From NCBI RefSeq assembly GCF_014654675.1, contig NZ_BNBC01000010.1, forward strand, positions 62,001 to 126,000: DNA of 64,000 nucleotides, in the 5' to 3' direction. Position numbers and translations under genes: made by a program. Below are positions 18,092-27,291 of this stretch, one piece after another. A model generated the notes under the pieces. It was not told the origin of the DNA, made no database searches, and saw only the letters and a program-made list of their open reading frames with translations. This DNA is from Streptomyces spiralis. Its GTDB lineage: Bacteria; Actinomycetota; Actinomycetes; Streptomycetales; Streptomycetaceae. Each line of letters starts with the position of its first letter. The stretch's first letter is position 1.

Positions 18092-20235
18092 TGACCACCG
18101 ACATCCAGAAACACGAGACACAGAAGCACGAGGACGCGATGTCCACTCCCACCCTTGCGCCCCACCAGGACGCACCGACGGGTCACACGGCTCCCGAGGG
18201 CCGGGTCGGTGCGGGCCTCTTCGATCCGAAGCAGCTCGTCAGGTCGCTGCCGGACGCCTTCCGCAAGCTCGACCCGCGGGTGATGGTCAAGTCGCCCGTG
18301 ATGTTCGTGGTGTGGATCGGCTCGGTGCTGACCACGGTGTTCTCCCTCAAGGACCCGGGCGACTGGTTCGGCTGGACGATCAGCGCCTGGCTGTGGCTGA
18401 CCGTGGTCTTCGCCAACCTGGCGGAGGCGGTCGCCGAGGGCCGCGGCAAGGCCCAGGCGGACACCCTGCGCAAGGCGAAGACCGACACCGTCGCCCGCCG
18501 GCTGCTCGCGGGCGGCACGTCCGAGGAGCGGGTGCCGGGCACCGAGCTGACCGTCGGAGACCTGGTGGTCTGCGAGGCCGGTGACGTCATCCCCGGTGAC
18601 GGCGACGTCGTCGAGGGCGTCGCGAGCGTCGACGAGTCGGCGATCACCGGCGAGTCCGCCCCGGTCATCCGCGAGTCCGGCGGCGACCGCTCCGCCGTGA
18701 CCGGCGGCACGAAGGTGCTCTCCGACCGGATCGTCATCAAGATCACGACAAGGCCCGGTGAGACGTTCATCGACCGGATGATCAGCCTGGTCGAGGGCGC
18801 GGCCCGCCAGAAGACGCCGAACGAGATCGCGCTGAACATCCTGCTGGCGTCCCTGACGATCGTCTTCCTGCTGGCCTGCGCCACGCTGCCGCCGTTCGCG
18901 AACTACGCGGGCACGCACCTGACGATGGTCGTACTGGTGGCCCTGCTGGTCTGCCTGATCCCGACCACCATCGGCGCGCTGCTCTCCGCGATCGGCATCG
19001 CCGGCATGGACCGGCTGGTCCAGCGCAACGTACTGGCCATGTCGGGACGTGCGGTGGAGGCCGCCGGCGACGTCTCCACCCTGCTGCTGGACAAGACCGG
19101 CACCATCACCCTCGGCAACCGGCAGGCCGCCGAGTTCGTGCCGGTGCGCGGCGCCACCGAGGCCGAGGTGGCCGACGCCGCCCAGCTGTCCTCGCTCGCG
19201 GACGAGACCCCCGAGGGCCGTTCCGTCGTCGTCCTGGCCAAGGACCGGTACGGGCTGCGCGAGCGGTACCAGGGCGAACTGGTCGGCGCCGAATGGATCG
19301 CCTTCACCGCCCAGACCCGCATGTCGGGCGTGGACGTCGACGGCAGGAAGATCCGCAAGGGCGCCGCGGGTTCGGTCATCGCCTGGGTCGAGGAGCAGGG
19401 CGGCAGGATCGCCGAGGACGCGGACCGGATCGCCGGCCGCATCTCGGAAGCGGGCGGCACGCCGTTGCTGGTGGCCGTCCAGGACGGCAGGGGTGCCCGG
19501 ATCCTGGGTGTCGTCCATCTGAAGGACGTCGTCAAGCAGGGTATGCGGGAGCGGTTCGATGAGCTGCGCCGCATGGGCATCAAGACCGTCATGATCACCG
19601 GTGACAACCCGCTCACCGCGAAGGCGATCGCCGAGGAGGCGGGCGTCGACGACTTCCTCGCCGAGGCCACCCCCGAGGACAAGATGGCCCTGATCAAGCG
19701 GGAGCAGGCGGGCGGCAAGCTGGTCGCGATGACCGGTGACGGCACCAACGACGCACCGGCCCTCGCGCAGGCGGACGTCGGCGTGGCGATGAACACCGGT
19801 ACGTCGGCCGCCAAGGAGGCCGGCAACATGGTCGACCTCGACTCCAACCCGACCAAGCTCATCGAGATCGTGGAGATCGGGAAGCAACTCCTCATCACCC
19901 GGGGTGCGTTGACGACCTTCTCCATAGCCAACGACGTGGCGAAGTACTTCGCGATCATCCCGGCGCTGTTCGCGGCGGTCTACCCGGGCCTGGACAAGCT
20001 GAACATCATGCACCTGTCCTCGCCCGACTCCGCGATCCTGTCGGCCGTCGTCTTCAACGCGCTGATCATCGTCGCGCTGGTGCCGCTGTCCCTGAAGGGC
20101 GTCCGCTACCGGCCGATGAGCGCGGACAGGATGCTGCGCCGCAACCTGGGGATCTACGGCCTCGGCGGGCTGATCGCCCCCTTCCTCGGCATCAAGCTCA
20201 TCGACCTGCTCATCTCCCTCGTCCCCGGGCTGTAA
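18091..20235 (+). CDS. kdpB: KdpB, P-type ATPase subunit
   Basis: A 714-residue P-type ATPase. The phosphorylated aspartate is Asp334 in DKTGT; other motifs are the actuator loop ITGESAPV, the nucleotide domain KGAAGSV and the hinge [17 protein letters not shown]. It hydrolyses ATP to drive K+ through KdpA/KdpB. ATG 18091 overlaps kdpA; ATG 18139 has a good ACGAGGA site and may be the main start, removing 16 His/Lys-rich residues. Confidence 0.97.
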   Translation: MTTDIQKHETQKHEDAMSTPTLAPHQDAPTGHTAPEGRVGAGLFDPKQLVRSLPDAFRKLDPRVMVKSPVMFVVWIGSVLTTVFSLKDPGDWFGWTISAWLWLTVVFANLAEAVAEGRGKAQADTLRKAKTDTVARRLLAGGTSEERVPGTELTVGDLVVCEAGDVIPGDGDVVEGVASVDESAITGESAPVIRESGGDRSAVTGGTKVLSDRIVIKITTRPGETFIDRMISLVEGAARQKTPNEIALNILLASLTIVFLLACATLPPFANYAGTHLTMVVLVALLVCLIPTTIGALLSAIGIAGMDRLVQRNVLAMSGRAVEAAGDVSTLLLDKTGTITLGNRQAAEFVPVRGATEAEVADAAQLSSLADETPEGRSVVVLAKDRYGLRERYQGELVGAEWIAFTAQTRMSGVDVDGRKIRKGAAGSVIAWVEEQGGRIAEDADRIAGRISEAGGTPLLVAVQDGRGARILGVVHLKDVVKQGMRERFDELRRMGIKTVMITGDNPLTAKAIAEEAGVDDFLAEATPEDKMALIKREQAGGKLVAMTGDGTNDAPALAQADVGVAMNTGTSAAKEAGNMVDLDSNPTKLIEIVEIGKQLLITRGALTTFSIANDVAKYFAIIPALFAAVYPGLDKLNIMHLSSPDSAILSAVVFNALIIVALVPLSLKGVRYRPMSADRMLRRNLGIYGLGGLIAPFLGIKLIDLLISLVPGL

Positions 20236-20259
20236 CCACTCGAAAGCGTGCTGATAGCC

Positions 20260-20892
20260 ATGAACAACTCCGTGACGAACACCGCCCGGCTGCTCGGGGC
20301 GGGCCTACGAGCCCTGCTCGTGCTGACCCTGGTGACCGGCGTCGTCTACCCGCTGGTCGTCACCGGCATCGCCCAGGGTCTCTTCCCCGGCAGGGCGAAC
20401 GGCTCCGAGGTCAAGGCGGACGGCAGGGTCGTCGGCTCGTCCCTGATCGGGCAACAGGGCTACGGATCCGAGTACTTCCAGCCCCGCCCGGCGAACGGCC
20501 TCGGCGCGAACAGCCTCAACACGCATTACAGGCTGATCCTTTCCGGCGCCACCAACCTGGCCGGCGACAGCGAGAAGCTCGTGCAGTCGGTCGACGAGGC
20601 GAAGGCCAAGATCGTCAAGGACAACTCGGTGCCCGGCTACACGGTCAGGCCCTCGGACGTCCCCGCGGACGCGGTGACCTCCTCCGGCTCCGGCCTGGAC
20701 CCGGACATCTCCCCGCAGTACGCCGACCTCCAGGTGCACAGGGTCGCCGCGAGGAACGGCCTGTCCGTCACGCGGGTCGAGAAGCTGGTCGACGACCACA
20801 CCACGGGTCGCACACTCGGCTTCATCGGGGAGCCCCGGGTCAACGTCCTCGAACTCAACATCGCGCTCAAGGACCTCACGGCCGACAAGTGA
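20260..20892 (+). CDS. kdpC: KdpC, Kdp ATPase accessory subunit
   Basis: A 210-residue protein with one N-terminal membrane helix (LRALLVLTLVTGVVYPLVVTGIAQ) and an extracytoplasmic domain bearing GSSLIGQ, FQPRPAN, SGSGLDPDISP and the C-terminal LGFIGEPRVNVLELN, all KdpC hallmarks. It bridges KdpA and KdpB. ATG 20260 is preferred to the in-frame GTG 20248. Confidence 0.95.
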   Translation: MNNSVTNTARLLGAGLRALLVLTLVTGVVYPLVVTGIAQGLFPGRANGSEVKADGRVVGSSLIGQQGYGSEYFQPRPANGLGANSLNTHYRLILSGATNLAGDSEKLVQSVDEAKAKIVKDNSVPGYTVRPSDVPADAVTSSGSGLDPDISPQYADLQVHRVAARNGLSVTRVEKLVDDHTTGRTLGFIGEPRVNVLELNIALKDLTADK

Positions 20893-20987
20893 CCCGGGCC
20901 GGCTCGGTCGCAGACTGGAAACCCATCCCTCCCATCCCCGCTGTCCGATCACCGAGCCCGGCATGGGCCACCGCTTCGAGGAACGAC

Positions 20988-23534
20988 ATGACACGCGGCA
21001 AGCTCCGGATCTACCTCGGCGCGGCACCCGGCGTCGGCAAGACGTACGCGATGCTGTCCGAGGCGCACCGCCGTGTGGAGCGCGGCACCGACTGCGTGGT
21101 CGCCTTCGTCGAACACCACCACCGGCCGCGCACCGAGGTGATGCTGCACGGCCTGGAGCAGGTGCCGCGCAAGGAGATCGGGTACCGGGGAGGCACGTTC
21201 ACCGAGATGGACGTGGACGCGGTGCTCGCCCGGCGCCCGCAGGTGGCCCTGGTGGACGAGCTCGCCCACACCAACATCCCCGGCTCGCGCCACGCCAGGC
21301 GCTGGCAGGACGTCGAGGAGCTGCTCGCGGCCGGGATCGACGTGGTCTCGACCGTCAACATCCAGCACCTGGAGTCGCTGGGCGACGTGGTGGAGTCGAT
21401 CACCGGGATACGGCAGCAGGAGACCGTTCCCGACGAGGTGGTACGGCGCGCCGACCAGATCGAGCTGGTCGACATGTCACCGGAGGCGCTGCGCCGCCGC
21501 ATGGCGCACGGCAACATCTACCAGCCCGACAAGGTCGACGCGGCCCTGTCCAACTACTTCCGCCCCGGCAACCTCACCGCCCTGCGGGAGCTGGCGCTGC
21601 TGTGGGTGGCGGACCGGGTCGACGCGTATCTGAACCGGTACCGCAGCGAGCACCGGGTCTCGGCCATCTGGGGCTCGCGCGAGCGGATCGTCGTCGGCCT
21701 GACCGGCGGCCCCGAGGGCCGCACCCTGATCCGCCGGGCCGCGCGCCTGGCCGAGAAGGGCGCGGGCGGCGAGGTCCTCGCCGTCTACATCTCCCGCAGC
21801 GACGGACTGACCGCCGCCTCCCCGAAGGAACTGGCCGTCCAGCGCACCCTGGTGGAGGACCTGGGCGGCACCTTCCATCACGTCGTCGGCGACGACATTC
21901 CGGCCGCCCTGCTGGACTTCGCCCGAGGCGTGAACGCCACCCAGATCGTGCTGGGCGTCTCCCGCCGCAGCAGCTGGCAGTACGTCCTCGGACCGGGCGT
22001 GGGGGCGACCGTGGCGCGGGAGTCGGGTCCCGACCTCGACGTGCACCTCATCACGCACGCCGAGGCGGGCAAGGGCCGCGGACTGCCGGTGGCGCGCCGG
22101 GCCCGCCTCGGGCGGTCCCGGGTCGTCTCGGGCTGGCTGGCCGGCGTGCTCGGCCCCGTCCTGCTCACCTGGCTGCTGACCGGCGCCGCCCCGGACGTCG
22201 GCCTCGCCAACGACATGCTGCTGTTCCTCACCCTGACGGTGGCGGCGGCCCTGCTGGGCGGCCTGTTCCCGGCGCTGGCCTCCGCGGTGGTGGGCTCTGT
22301 CCTGCTCAACTGGTACTTCACGCCGCCCGTCCACACCCTGACGATCGCCGACCCGGTGAACATCGTGGCGATAGCTATCTTCGTCTCGGTCGCGGCGTCG
22401 GTCGCCTCGGTGGTGGGCCTCGCGTCCCGGCGCACCCACCAGGCCGCCCGGCTGCGCGCCGAGTCGGAGATCCTCTCCTTCCTGGCCGGGAACGTCCTGC
22501 GCGGCGAGACCACGCTGGAGGCGCTCCTCGACCGGGTCCGGGAGACCTTCGGCATGGAGTCGGCCGCACTGCTGGAGCGGACCGGCGAGACGGCTCCCTG
22601 GACCTGCGCCGGCAGTGTGGGACCGCGCCCCGCCGGGATGCCGGAGGAGGCGGACGTCGACGTACCGGTCGGGGACCACATGGCCCTGTCCCTGCGGGGC
22701 CGGGTGCTGCCCGCCGCCGACCGGCGGGTGCTGGCCGCGTTCGCCGCGCAGGCCGCCGTCGTCCTGGACCGCCAGCGCCTGCGCCGCGAGGCCGACCGGG
22801 CCAAGCAGCTTGCGGAGGGCAACCGCATACGGACCGCGCTGCTCGCCGCCGTCAGCCACGACCTGCGCACCCCGCTCGCCGGTATCAAGGCGGCCGTGTC
22901 GTCGCTGCGCTCCGACGACGTCGAGTGGTCCGAACAGGACCGGGCCGAGCTGCTGGAGGCCATCGAGGAGGGCGCCGACCGCCTGGACCACCTGGTCGGC
23001 AACCTCCTGGACATGTCCCGGCTCCAGACCGGCACGGTGACCCCCATCATCCGCGAGACCGACCTGGACGAGGTCGTGCCCATGGCGCTCGGCGGGGTGC
23101 CCGAGGACAGCGTGGACCTGGACATCCCCGAGACGCTGCCCATGGTGCACGTCGACCGGGGCCTGCTGGAGCGGGCGGTCGCCAACGTCGTCGAGAACGC
23201 CGTCAAGCACAGCCCGCCCGGGCAGAAGGTCCTGGTCTCCGCGAGCGCCCTCGCCGACCGCGTCGAGCTGCGGGTCGTCGACCGCGGCCCCGGCGTCCCG
23301 GACGAGGCCAAGGACCACATCTTCGAACCCTTCCAGCGGCACGGCGACTCGCCGAGAGGCGTCGGTGTCGGCCTCGGCCTGGCGGTCGCCCGGGGCTTCA
23401 CCGAGGCCGTCGGCGGCACCCTGCACGCCGAGGACACGCCGGGCGGCGGACTCACCATGGTGCTCGCCGTGCCGACGGCCCCACAGCGCACACGCCCGGA
23501 CCGCCCGGTACTGCCGGCGCCGGCCACACCCTGA
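20988..23534 (+). CDS. kdpD: KdpD, potassium/turgor sensor histidine kinase
   Basis: An 848-residue sensor kinase. Order: KdpD N-terminal domain with Walker A GAAPGVGKT (residues 11-19) and VDELAHTNIPGSRH; a universal-stress-like domain (about 240-360); four membrane spans (about 385-485); a GAF-like region; then dimerisation domain with phospho-acceptor His624 (AVSHDLRTPLAG) and ATPase N box ENAVKHSPPG and G boxes DRGPGVPD and VGVGLGLAVARG. ATG 20988 follows GAGGAA. Kinases of this type phosphorylate KdpE, but no response-regulator gene follows; the next genes are a gene fragment and an alpha-galactosidase on the other strand. Confidence 0.95.
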   Translation: MTRGKLRIYLGAAPGVGKTYAMLSEAHRRVERGTDCVVAFVEHHHRPRTEVMLHGLEQVPRKEIGYRGGTFTEMDVDAVLARRPQVALVDELAHTNIPGSRHARRWQDVEELLAAGIDVVSTVNIQHLESLGDVVESITGIRQQETVPDEVVRRADQIELVDMSPEALRRRMAHGNIYQPDKVDAALSNYFRPGNLTALRELALLWVADRVDAYLNRYRSEHRVSAIWGSRERIVVGLTGGPEGRTLIRRAARLAEKGAGGEVLAVYISRSDGLTAASPKELAVQRTLVEDLGGTFHHVVGDDIPAALLDFARGVNATQIVLGVSRRSSWQYVLGPGVGATVARESGPDLDVHLITHAEAGKGRGLPVARRARLGRSRVVSGWLAGVLGPVLLTWLLTGAAPDVGLANDMLLFLTLTVAAALLGGLFPALASAVVGSVLLNWYFTPPVHTLTIADPVNIVAIAIFVSVAASVASVVGLASRRTHQAARLRAESEILSFLAGNVLRGETTLEALLDRVRETFGMESAALLERTGETAPWTCAGSVGPRPAGMPEEADVDVPVGDHMALSLRGRVLPAADRRVLAAFAAQAAVVLDRQRLRREADRAKQLAEGNRIRTALLAAVSHDLRTPLAGIKAAVSSLRSDDVEWSEQDRAELLEAIEEGADRLDHLVGNLLDMSRLQTGTVTPIIRETDLDEVVPMALGGVPEDSVDLDIPETLPMVHVDRGLLERAVANVVENAVKHSPPGQKVLVSASALADRVELRVVDRGPGVPDEAKDHIFEPFQRHGDSPRGVGVGLGLAVARGFTEAVGGTLHAEDTPGGGLTMVLAVPTAPQRTRPDRPVLPAPATP

Positions 23535-23602
23535 GGCCTGTTCGGCGGTGCGCGGGCTTCCACGAACGGAGGCGGCGTGAGCGGGGGCGGAGGGAGCGGC
23601 GG

Positions 23603-23905
23603 TCAGCGCTTGAAGTCCATCTCCTCGACGCGTGTCTGCACCGTCCGGCCGCTTTCCCACGCGTTGGCGCCCGGCGCCACCTCCGGCATGGGAATGTCCG
23701 CCCGGTTCTGCCGCTTGCGGGACGTCGAGACGCCGAGCCTGTCGTCCCGGGCGCGGATCATCTCGTCCACGGCCTGCCCGTCCCCGGTGAGGCCCATCAT
23801 CAGCTGCGGAATCCCGTACGGGAAGTCCTCGCGGTCGTACTGCCACGTGTGGAACGTCTTCCCATAGGTGGTCACGAGGTGCCCGGAGCAGGCGGGTTCG
23901 GCCAT
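23603..23905 (-). pseudogene. C-terminal fragment of a DUF1264/OBAP-like protein
   Basis: About 100 residues are left (MAEPACSGHLVTTYGKTFHTWQ... to MDFKR). The portion TYGKTFHTWQ followed by YGIPQLMMGLTGDGQ matches the closing part of DUF1264 oil-body-associated-like proteins, which are normally over 200 residues; the N-terminal half with the metal-binding HxH region is missing. The fragment starts 20 bases beyond the stop of the alpha-galactosidase gene, so an insertion or deletion probably removed its 5' half. It may be untranslated. Identification rests on remembered family pattern. Confidence 0.55.
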
Positions 23906-23925
23906 GTCGGGGACACCGGGTGCCG

Positions 23926-26013
23926 CTACGTCAGCCGGACGAGCAGGCCGGCCGGTTCCGGTGCCAGAGCCACTGCCAGTTCGGACCGGTCGGCATGCCA
24001 GATCGCGGTCGCGTCGGGCCATGACGTGTGCAGGATCTCGGCGCACACCGCGCGGTCCGCCAGGTGCGGCACGGGCAGTGTCCGGTCCTTGGTGCCACCC
24101 CGGCGCCACACCGACACATACGTCGCCTCCTCCGCGCGCATGCCCAGCGCCACCCACTCGTCGTCCCAGCCCGGCAGCCCGAGCGGCCAGAACGGAACGG
24201 CATGCGGCAGATCGTGGCGCAGCGACTTGTACGTGTCCAACGCCCCCTTCACCAGGGCGAGTTGTTCCGACGACATGTGGTTCAGATAGCCGGACAGATG
24301 GATCCGGCCCAGCAGCGCACCCCCGAGCGCGAACGCGATCTCCCCGTCCGTGAACTCGGGCTGCGGATACGCCCACACCGCGCCCTGCTCGGGCGGTACC
24401 GCGGTGGGCGCAGCGGCCGCGATCGGCGGGTAGCGGACGGGTTGCATCTGGTCGCTGGTGGACTGGAGCTGGGTGACGGCGAGCGAGGCGCCGTCCATGC
24501 GCATGCCGCCGGAGGCGCAGTTCTCGATCACCAGGCCGGGGTGGCGGTCGAGGAGGGACGACAGCCAGTCCAGCCAGGCGCGGGAGTGGCCGAGCAGGGG
24601 GCCGCCGGGGGAGACGGTGATGTTGTAGTCCAGTTTGAGGTATCCCACGCCCCACTCGCCGACGATCCGGTCGACCGCCGTGTCGAGGTGGGCGCGGGCG
24701 GCCGGGTGGCGCAGGTCCAGCTGGTGGCGGCCGTGCTCGGTGACGCGGATGCCGTCCTGGCGTACGAAGGCCTCGTTGGGCAGGGACCGGGCGACCGGGC
24801 TGCGCACGCCCACCACCTCCGGCTCCAGCCACAGTCCTGGCACCATGCCGCGGTCCCGGATGTGGTCGAGCACGGCCTTGATGCCGCCCCCCGGGAAGCG
24901 CCGCTCAGAGGGGAGCCACTCGCCGACGCTGTCCCACCAGCCCTGCGCGTCGTCGTACCAGCCCGAATCGATGCAGAAGTACTCGGCGCCGACCGAGGCC
25001 GCCGCGTCGATCAGCGGCAGCAGCTTCTCCGTCGTCGGGTCGCCCATCAGCGTGTTCATGTAGTCGTTGAAGACGACGGGCAGGGTGGTGTGGTCGGGGT
25101 GCGGCCGGCGGACGGCACGGCGGTACGCGGTGAGCGCGGCCAGCGCGTCCTCGAAGGAGGAGCCGAGGGCGAGCGCCGCCGGTTCGGTCGTGAACTCCGC
25201 CCCCGGGTCCAGGCGTTCACGCCACTGGTGCTCGGCGTCCGTAGGTCCGCCGAGCGCCACGTACGTGCCGCCCCCGTACTCGCCCGTGTCCCAGCGCCAG
25301 GCCGCAGCCGACTCGATCTGCCACAGCCAGGTGCGGCCGTCCGTGCGGTCGGAGAGCGCTCCCATCGCCAGATGACCGTCGGTGGGCCAGCTGCCCCGGC
25401 TGCTCAGCGCAAGACAGGCGCGGCTGTCGTGTTCGTGGAACTCCCGGCCGACGTCGGCGACATGGGCGCGCAGCGGCTCGGTGAACCAGCGGCACTCGGC
25501 CAGCCAGTCGTTGCGGGCGCGGTGCACGTCCAGGACGTCGGGGGAGGGCAGCGCGCCGATCAGCAGGCTGGAGACGGACCGCAGGACGAGTGGCTCGGTT
25601 CCCTCGTTGCGCAGCCGGACCTCGGAGCGTACGACCGGGATGCCGTCCGGCGAGGAGAACACCACCTCTGCCGCCAGTCCGGTCGTCCCGTCGGCGAGGT
25701 CGATGTGCAGCCGGTGCCAGACGCCGTCCCGCTCGCAGCGGTGGGCGCGGTGCCGCAGCCGCCCGCCGAGCGCGGATTCGATGAACCGCGGGCCCGACCA
25801 GCCGGCGCTGTACCCCAGCGCGGTGATCTCCACCAGGGGCGGTGCCGACTCGGCGCCGACGGGCGGCAGGGCGGCCGCGCCGGGCCTCGTGAGGCGGGTG
25901 ATCCTCAGCGCCCCGTCGGAGCCGGTGGCGAACTCGGCCTCGAGTCCCGCGTGGCCCCAGGTGAACTTCTCCTGGACGCCAGTGGCAGGGCTGGTGGGTT
26001 CTTCACCGGTCAA
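23926..26013 (-). CDS. GH36 alpha-galactosidase
   Basis: A 695-residue glycoside hydrolase of clan D. The N-terminal beta-sandwich is followed by a (beta/alpha)8 barrel with FCIDSGWYDD, the nucleophile in GYLKLDYN, an acid/base in QSTSDQMQP and the closing GHLSGYLNHMS-like segment (RIHLSGYLNHMSSEQL). No signal peptide, so it cleaves imported alpha-galactosides. A TTG at 26013 preceded by CAGGAGG at ideal distance is chosen; an ATG at 26058 lacks a ribosome site and would add 15 residues. Divergent from the LacI regulator, with paired operators between them. Confidence 0.88.
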   Translation of the reverse strand: MTGEEPTSPATGVQEKFTWGHAGLEAEFATGSDGALRITRLTRPGAAALPPVGAESAPPLVEITALGYSAGWSGPRFIESALGGRLRHRAHRCERDGVWHRLHIDLADGTTGLAAEVVFSSPDGIPVVRSEVRLRNEGTEPLVLRSVSSLLIGALPSPDVLDVHRARNDWLAECRWFTEPLRAHVADVGREFHEHDSRACLALSSRGSWPTDGHLAMGALSDRTDGRTWLWQIESAAAWRWDTGEYGGGTYVALGGPTDAEHQWRERLDPGAEFTTEPAALALGSSFEDALAALTAYRRAVRRPHPDHTTLPVVFNDYMNTLMGDPTTEKLLPLIDAAASVGAEYFCIDSGWYDDAQGWWDSVGEWLPSERRFPGGGIKAVLDHIRDRGMVPGLWLEPEVVGVRSPVARSLPNEAFVRQDGIRVTEHGRHQLDLRHPAARAHLDTAVDRIVGEWGVGYLKLDYNITVSPGGPLLGHSRAWLDWLSSLLDRHPGLVIENCASGGMRMDGASLAVTQLQSTSDQMQPVRYPPIAAAAPTAVPPEQGAVWAYPQPEFTDGEIAFALGGALLGRIHLSGYLNHMSSEQLALVKGALDTYKSLRHDLPHAVPFWPLGLPGWDDEWVALGMRAEEATYVSVWRRGGTKDRTLPVPHLADRAVCAEILHTSWPDATAIWHADRSELAVALAPEPAGLLVRLT

Positions 26014-26102
26014 CGTGGACCCTCCTGAGTTCTTCGTGTCCGCCGCTGCCGACGGCATGCGTCGTCTGTGTTGTCTACGGGTGAAGCCGTCGTTACGGTC
26101 TC

Positions 26103-26156
26103 TTGACGGGGTCAGTGTGACCGGTCACAATCCTGGCATGAATGTGACCGGTCACA
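26103..26156. promoter_or_regulatory. Promoter with twin LacI-type operators
   Basis: Two identical perfect palindromes TGTGACCGGTCACA lie at 26116-26129 and 26143-26156, 27 bases apart. The first fills the space between -35-like TTGACG (26103-26108) and -10-like CACAAT (26126-26131); transcription would begin at ATG 26138. The second overlaps the first codons of the regulator. This arrangement suits cooperative autorepression and control of the divergent alpha-galactosidase. Confidence 0.7.
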
Positions 26157-27175
26157 CAAGCAGGACGGCGAGTATCAGGGACGTCGCCGCCGCGGCCGAT
26201 GTCTCCTACCAGACCGTCTCCCGCGTGATCAACGGCCACCCCAGCGTGAAGCCGTCGACCCGGGAGCGCGTGCTCGCCGCCATCGAGGAGCTGGGGTTCC
26301 GGCGCAGCGCCACCGCGCACGCGCTGGCCAGCGGCCGTGTCCGGTCGGTCACCGTGCTCACCGCCAACATCACCCACCACGGCTACGCGAGCATCCTGCA
26401 GGGCATCGAGGAGGCGGCCCGTGCGGCTTCGTACACCATGGCCATCGGTGTGCTGGAGTCGGCCGACGAGACCGCGGTGCGCGCCGAGGTGCAGCGTGCC
26501 GCCGACGCCGGCGGCGGCCTGATCGTCATCGCATACGATCCGGCCGGGGTGCGGGCCCTGGCGGACGTGCCCGCAGGGATCCCCGTCGTGGGCGTGGTCG
26601 AGACCCCCGCGCGGACACCCGGCGGTGACCGCCCCTGGGTGTGGACCGACGACCGCGAGGCGGCCTATGAGGCCACCCGTCATCTGCTGTCGCTCGGCCA
26701 CGAGACCGTGCACTACGTCGCCATCCCCTCGAGCACCCGGCGCACCGCGGCGCGTACGGCGGGCTGGCGCGCCGCGCTGCGCGAGGCGGGCGCTGCCGAA
26801 CCCCGTCCCGTGCAGGGCACCTGGGGGCCGGCAGGCGGCTACACCGCGGGCCGCAAGCTGGCCGCCGACGCGGCCGTCACGGCGATCCTGTGCGGCAACG
26901 ACGACCTCGCGCTCGGGGTGATGCGGGCGCTGCACGAGGCGGGCCGCCCCATCCCCGGCGAGGTGAGCGTGGTCGGTTTCGACGACGCCCCGCATGCCGC
27001 GTACCTCACCCCGTCCCTCACCTCCGTACGACAGGACTTCACCGGTCTCGGGCGGGCGGCCTTCGGGCTGCTGCACGGGCTCGTCGAACAGTCGGCTCCC
27101 GTGGCCCCGCACCCCGTCTCCGTACCGGAACTGGTGGTCAGGGAGAGCTCGGGTCCGCCGCCGAGCACCGCCTGA
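26138..27175 (+). CDS. LacI family regulator of the alpha-galactoside locus
   Basis: A 345-residue LacI/GalR protein: DNA-binding helices SIRDVAAAADVSYQTVSRVINGH, ligand domain with TVLTANITHHGYASILQGIEEA, TDDREAAYEATRHLLSLGH and the C-terminal VVGFDDAPHAAYLTPSLTSVRQD. The message appears leaderless (no ribosome site; start immediately after the -10 element); GTG 26144 is an alternative. The second operator lies within codons 3-7. It precedes the binding-protein gene by 116 bases and probably controls the importer, the glycosidase and alpha-galactosidase in response to an imported galactoside. Confidence 0.9.
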   Translation: MNVTGHTSRTASIRDVAAAADVSYQTVSRVINGHPSVKPSTRERVLAAIEELGFRRSATAHALASGRVRSVTVLTANITHHGYASILQGIEEAARAASYTMAIGVLESADETAVRAEVQRAADAGGGLIVIAYDPAGVRALADVPAGIPVVGVVETPARTPGGDRPWVWTDDREAAYEATRHLLSLGHETVHYVAIPSSTRRTAARTAGWRAALREAGAAEPRPVQGTWGPAGGYTAGRKLAADAAVTAILCGNDDLALGVMRALHEAGRPIPGEVSVVGFDDAPHAAYLTPSLTSVRQDFTGLGRAAFGLLHGLVEQSAPVAPHPVSVPELVVRESSGPPPSTA

Positions 27176-27291
27176 TCACTCGTCAGGAGAACACTCGGCG
27201 ACCCGATCCACCGCCGGAGACACTCCACCCCGGCCCAAGCCCGTCCGGAAGCCCCCGTCCTCTCCGTCCACGCAGCAAAGGCAGAACCTCG

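Noticed and set aside
16382..18175. Very long open frames antisense to kdpA and other genes
   Set aside because: High GC leaves few stops in other frames; the translations are His/Arg/Gln/Gly-rich without motifs, while the opposite strand encodes clear Kdp proteins.
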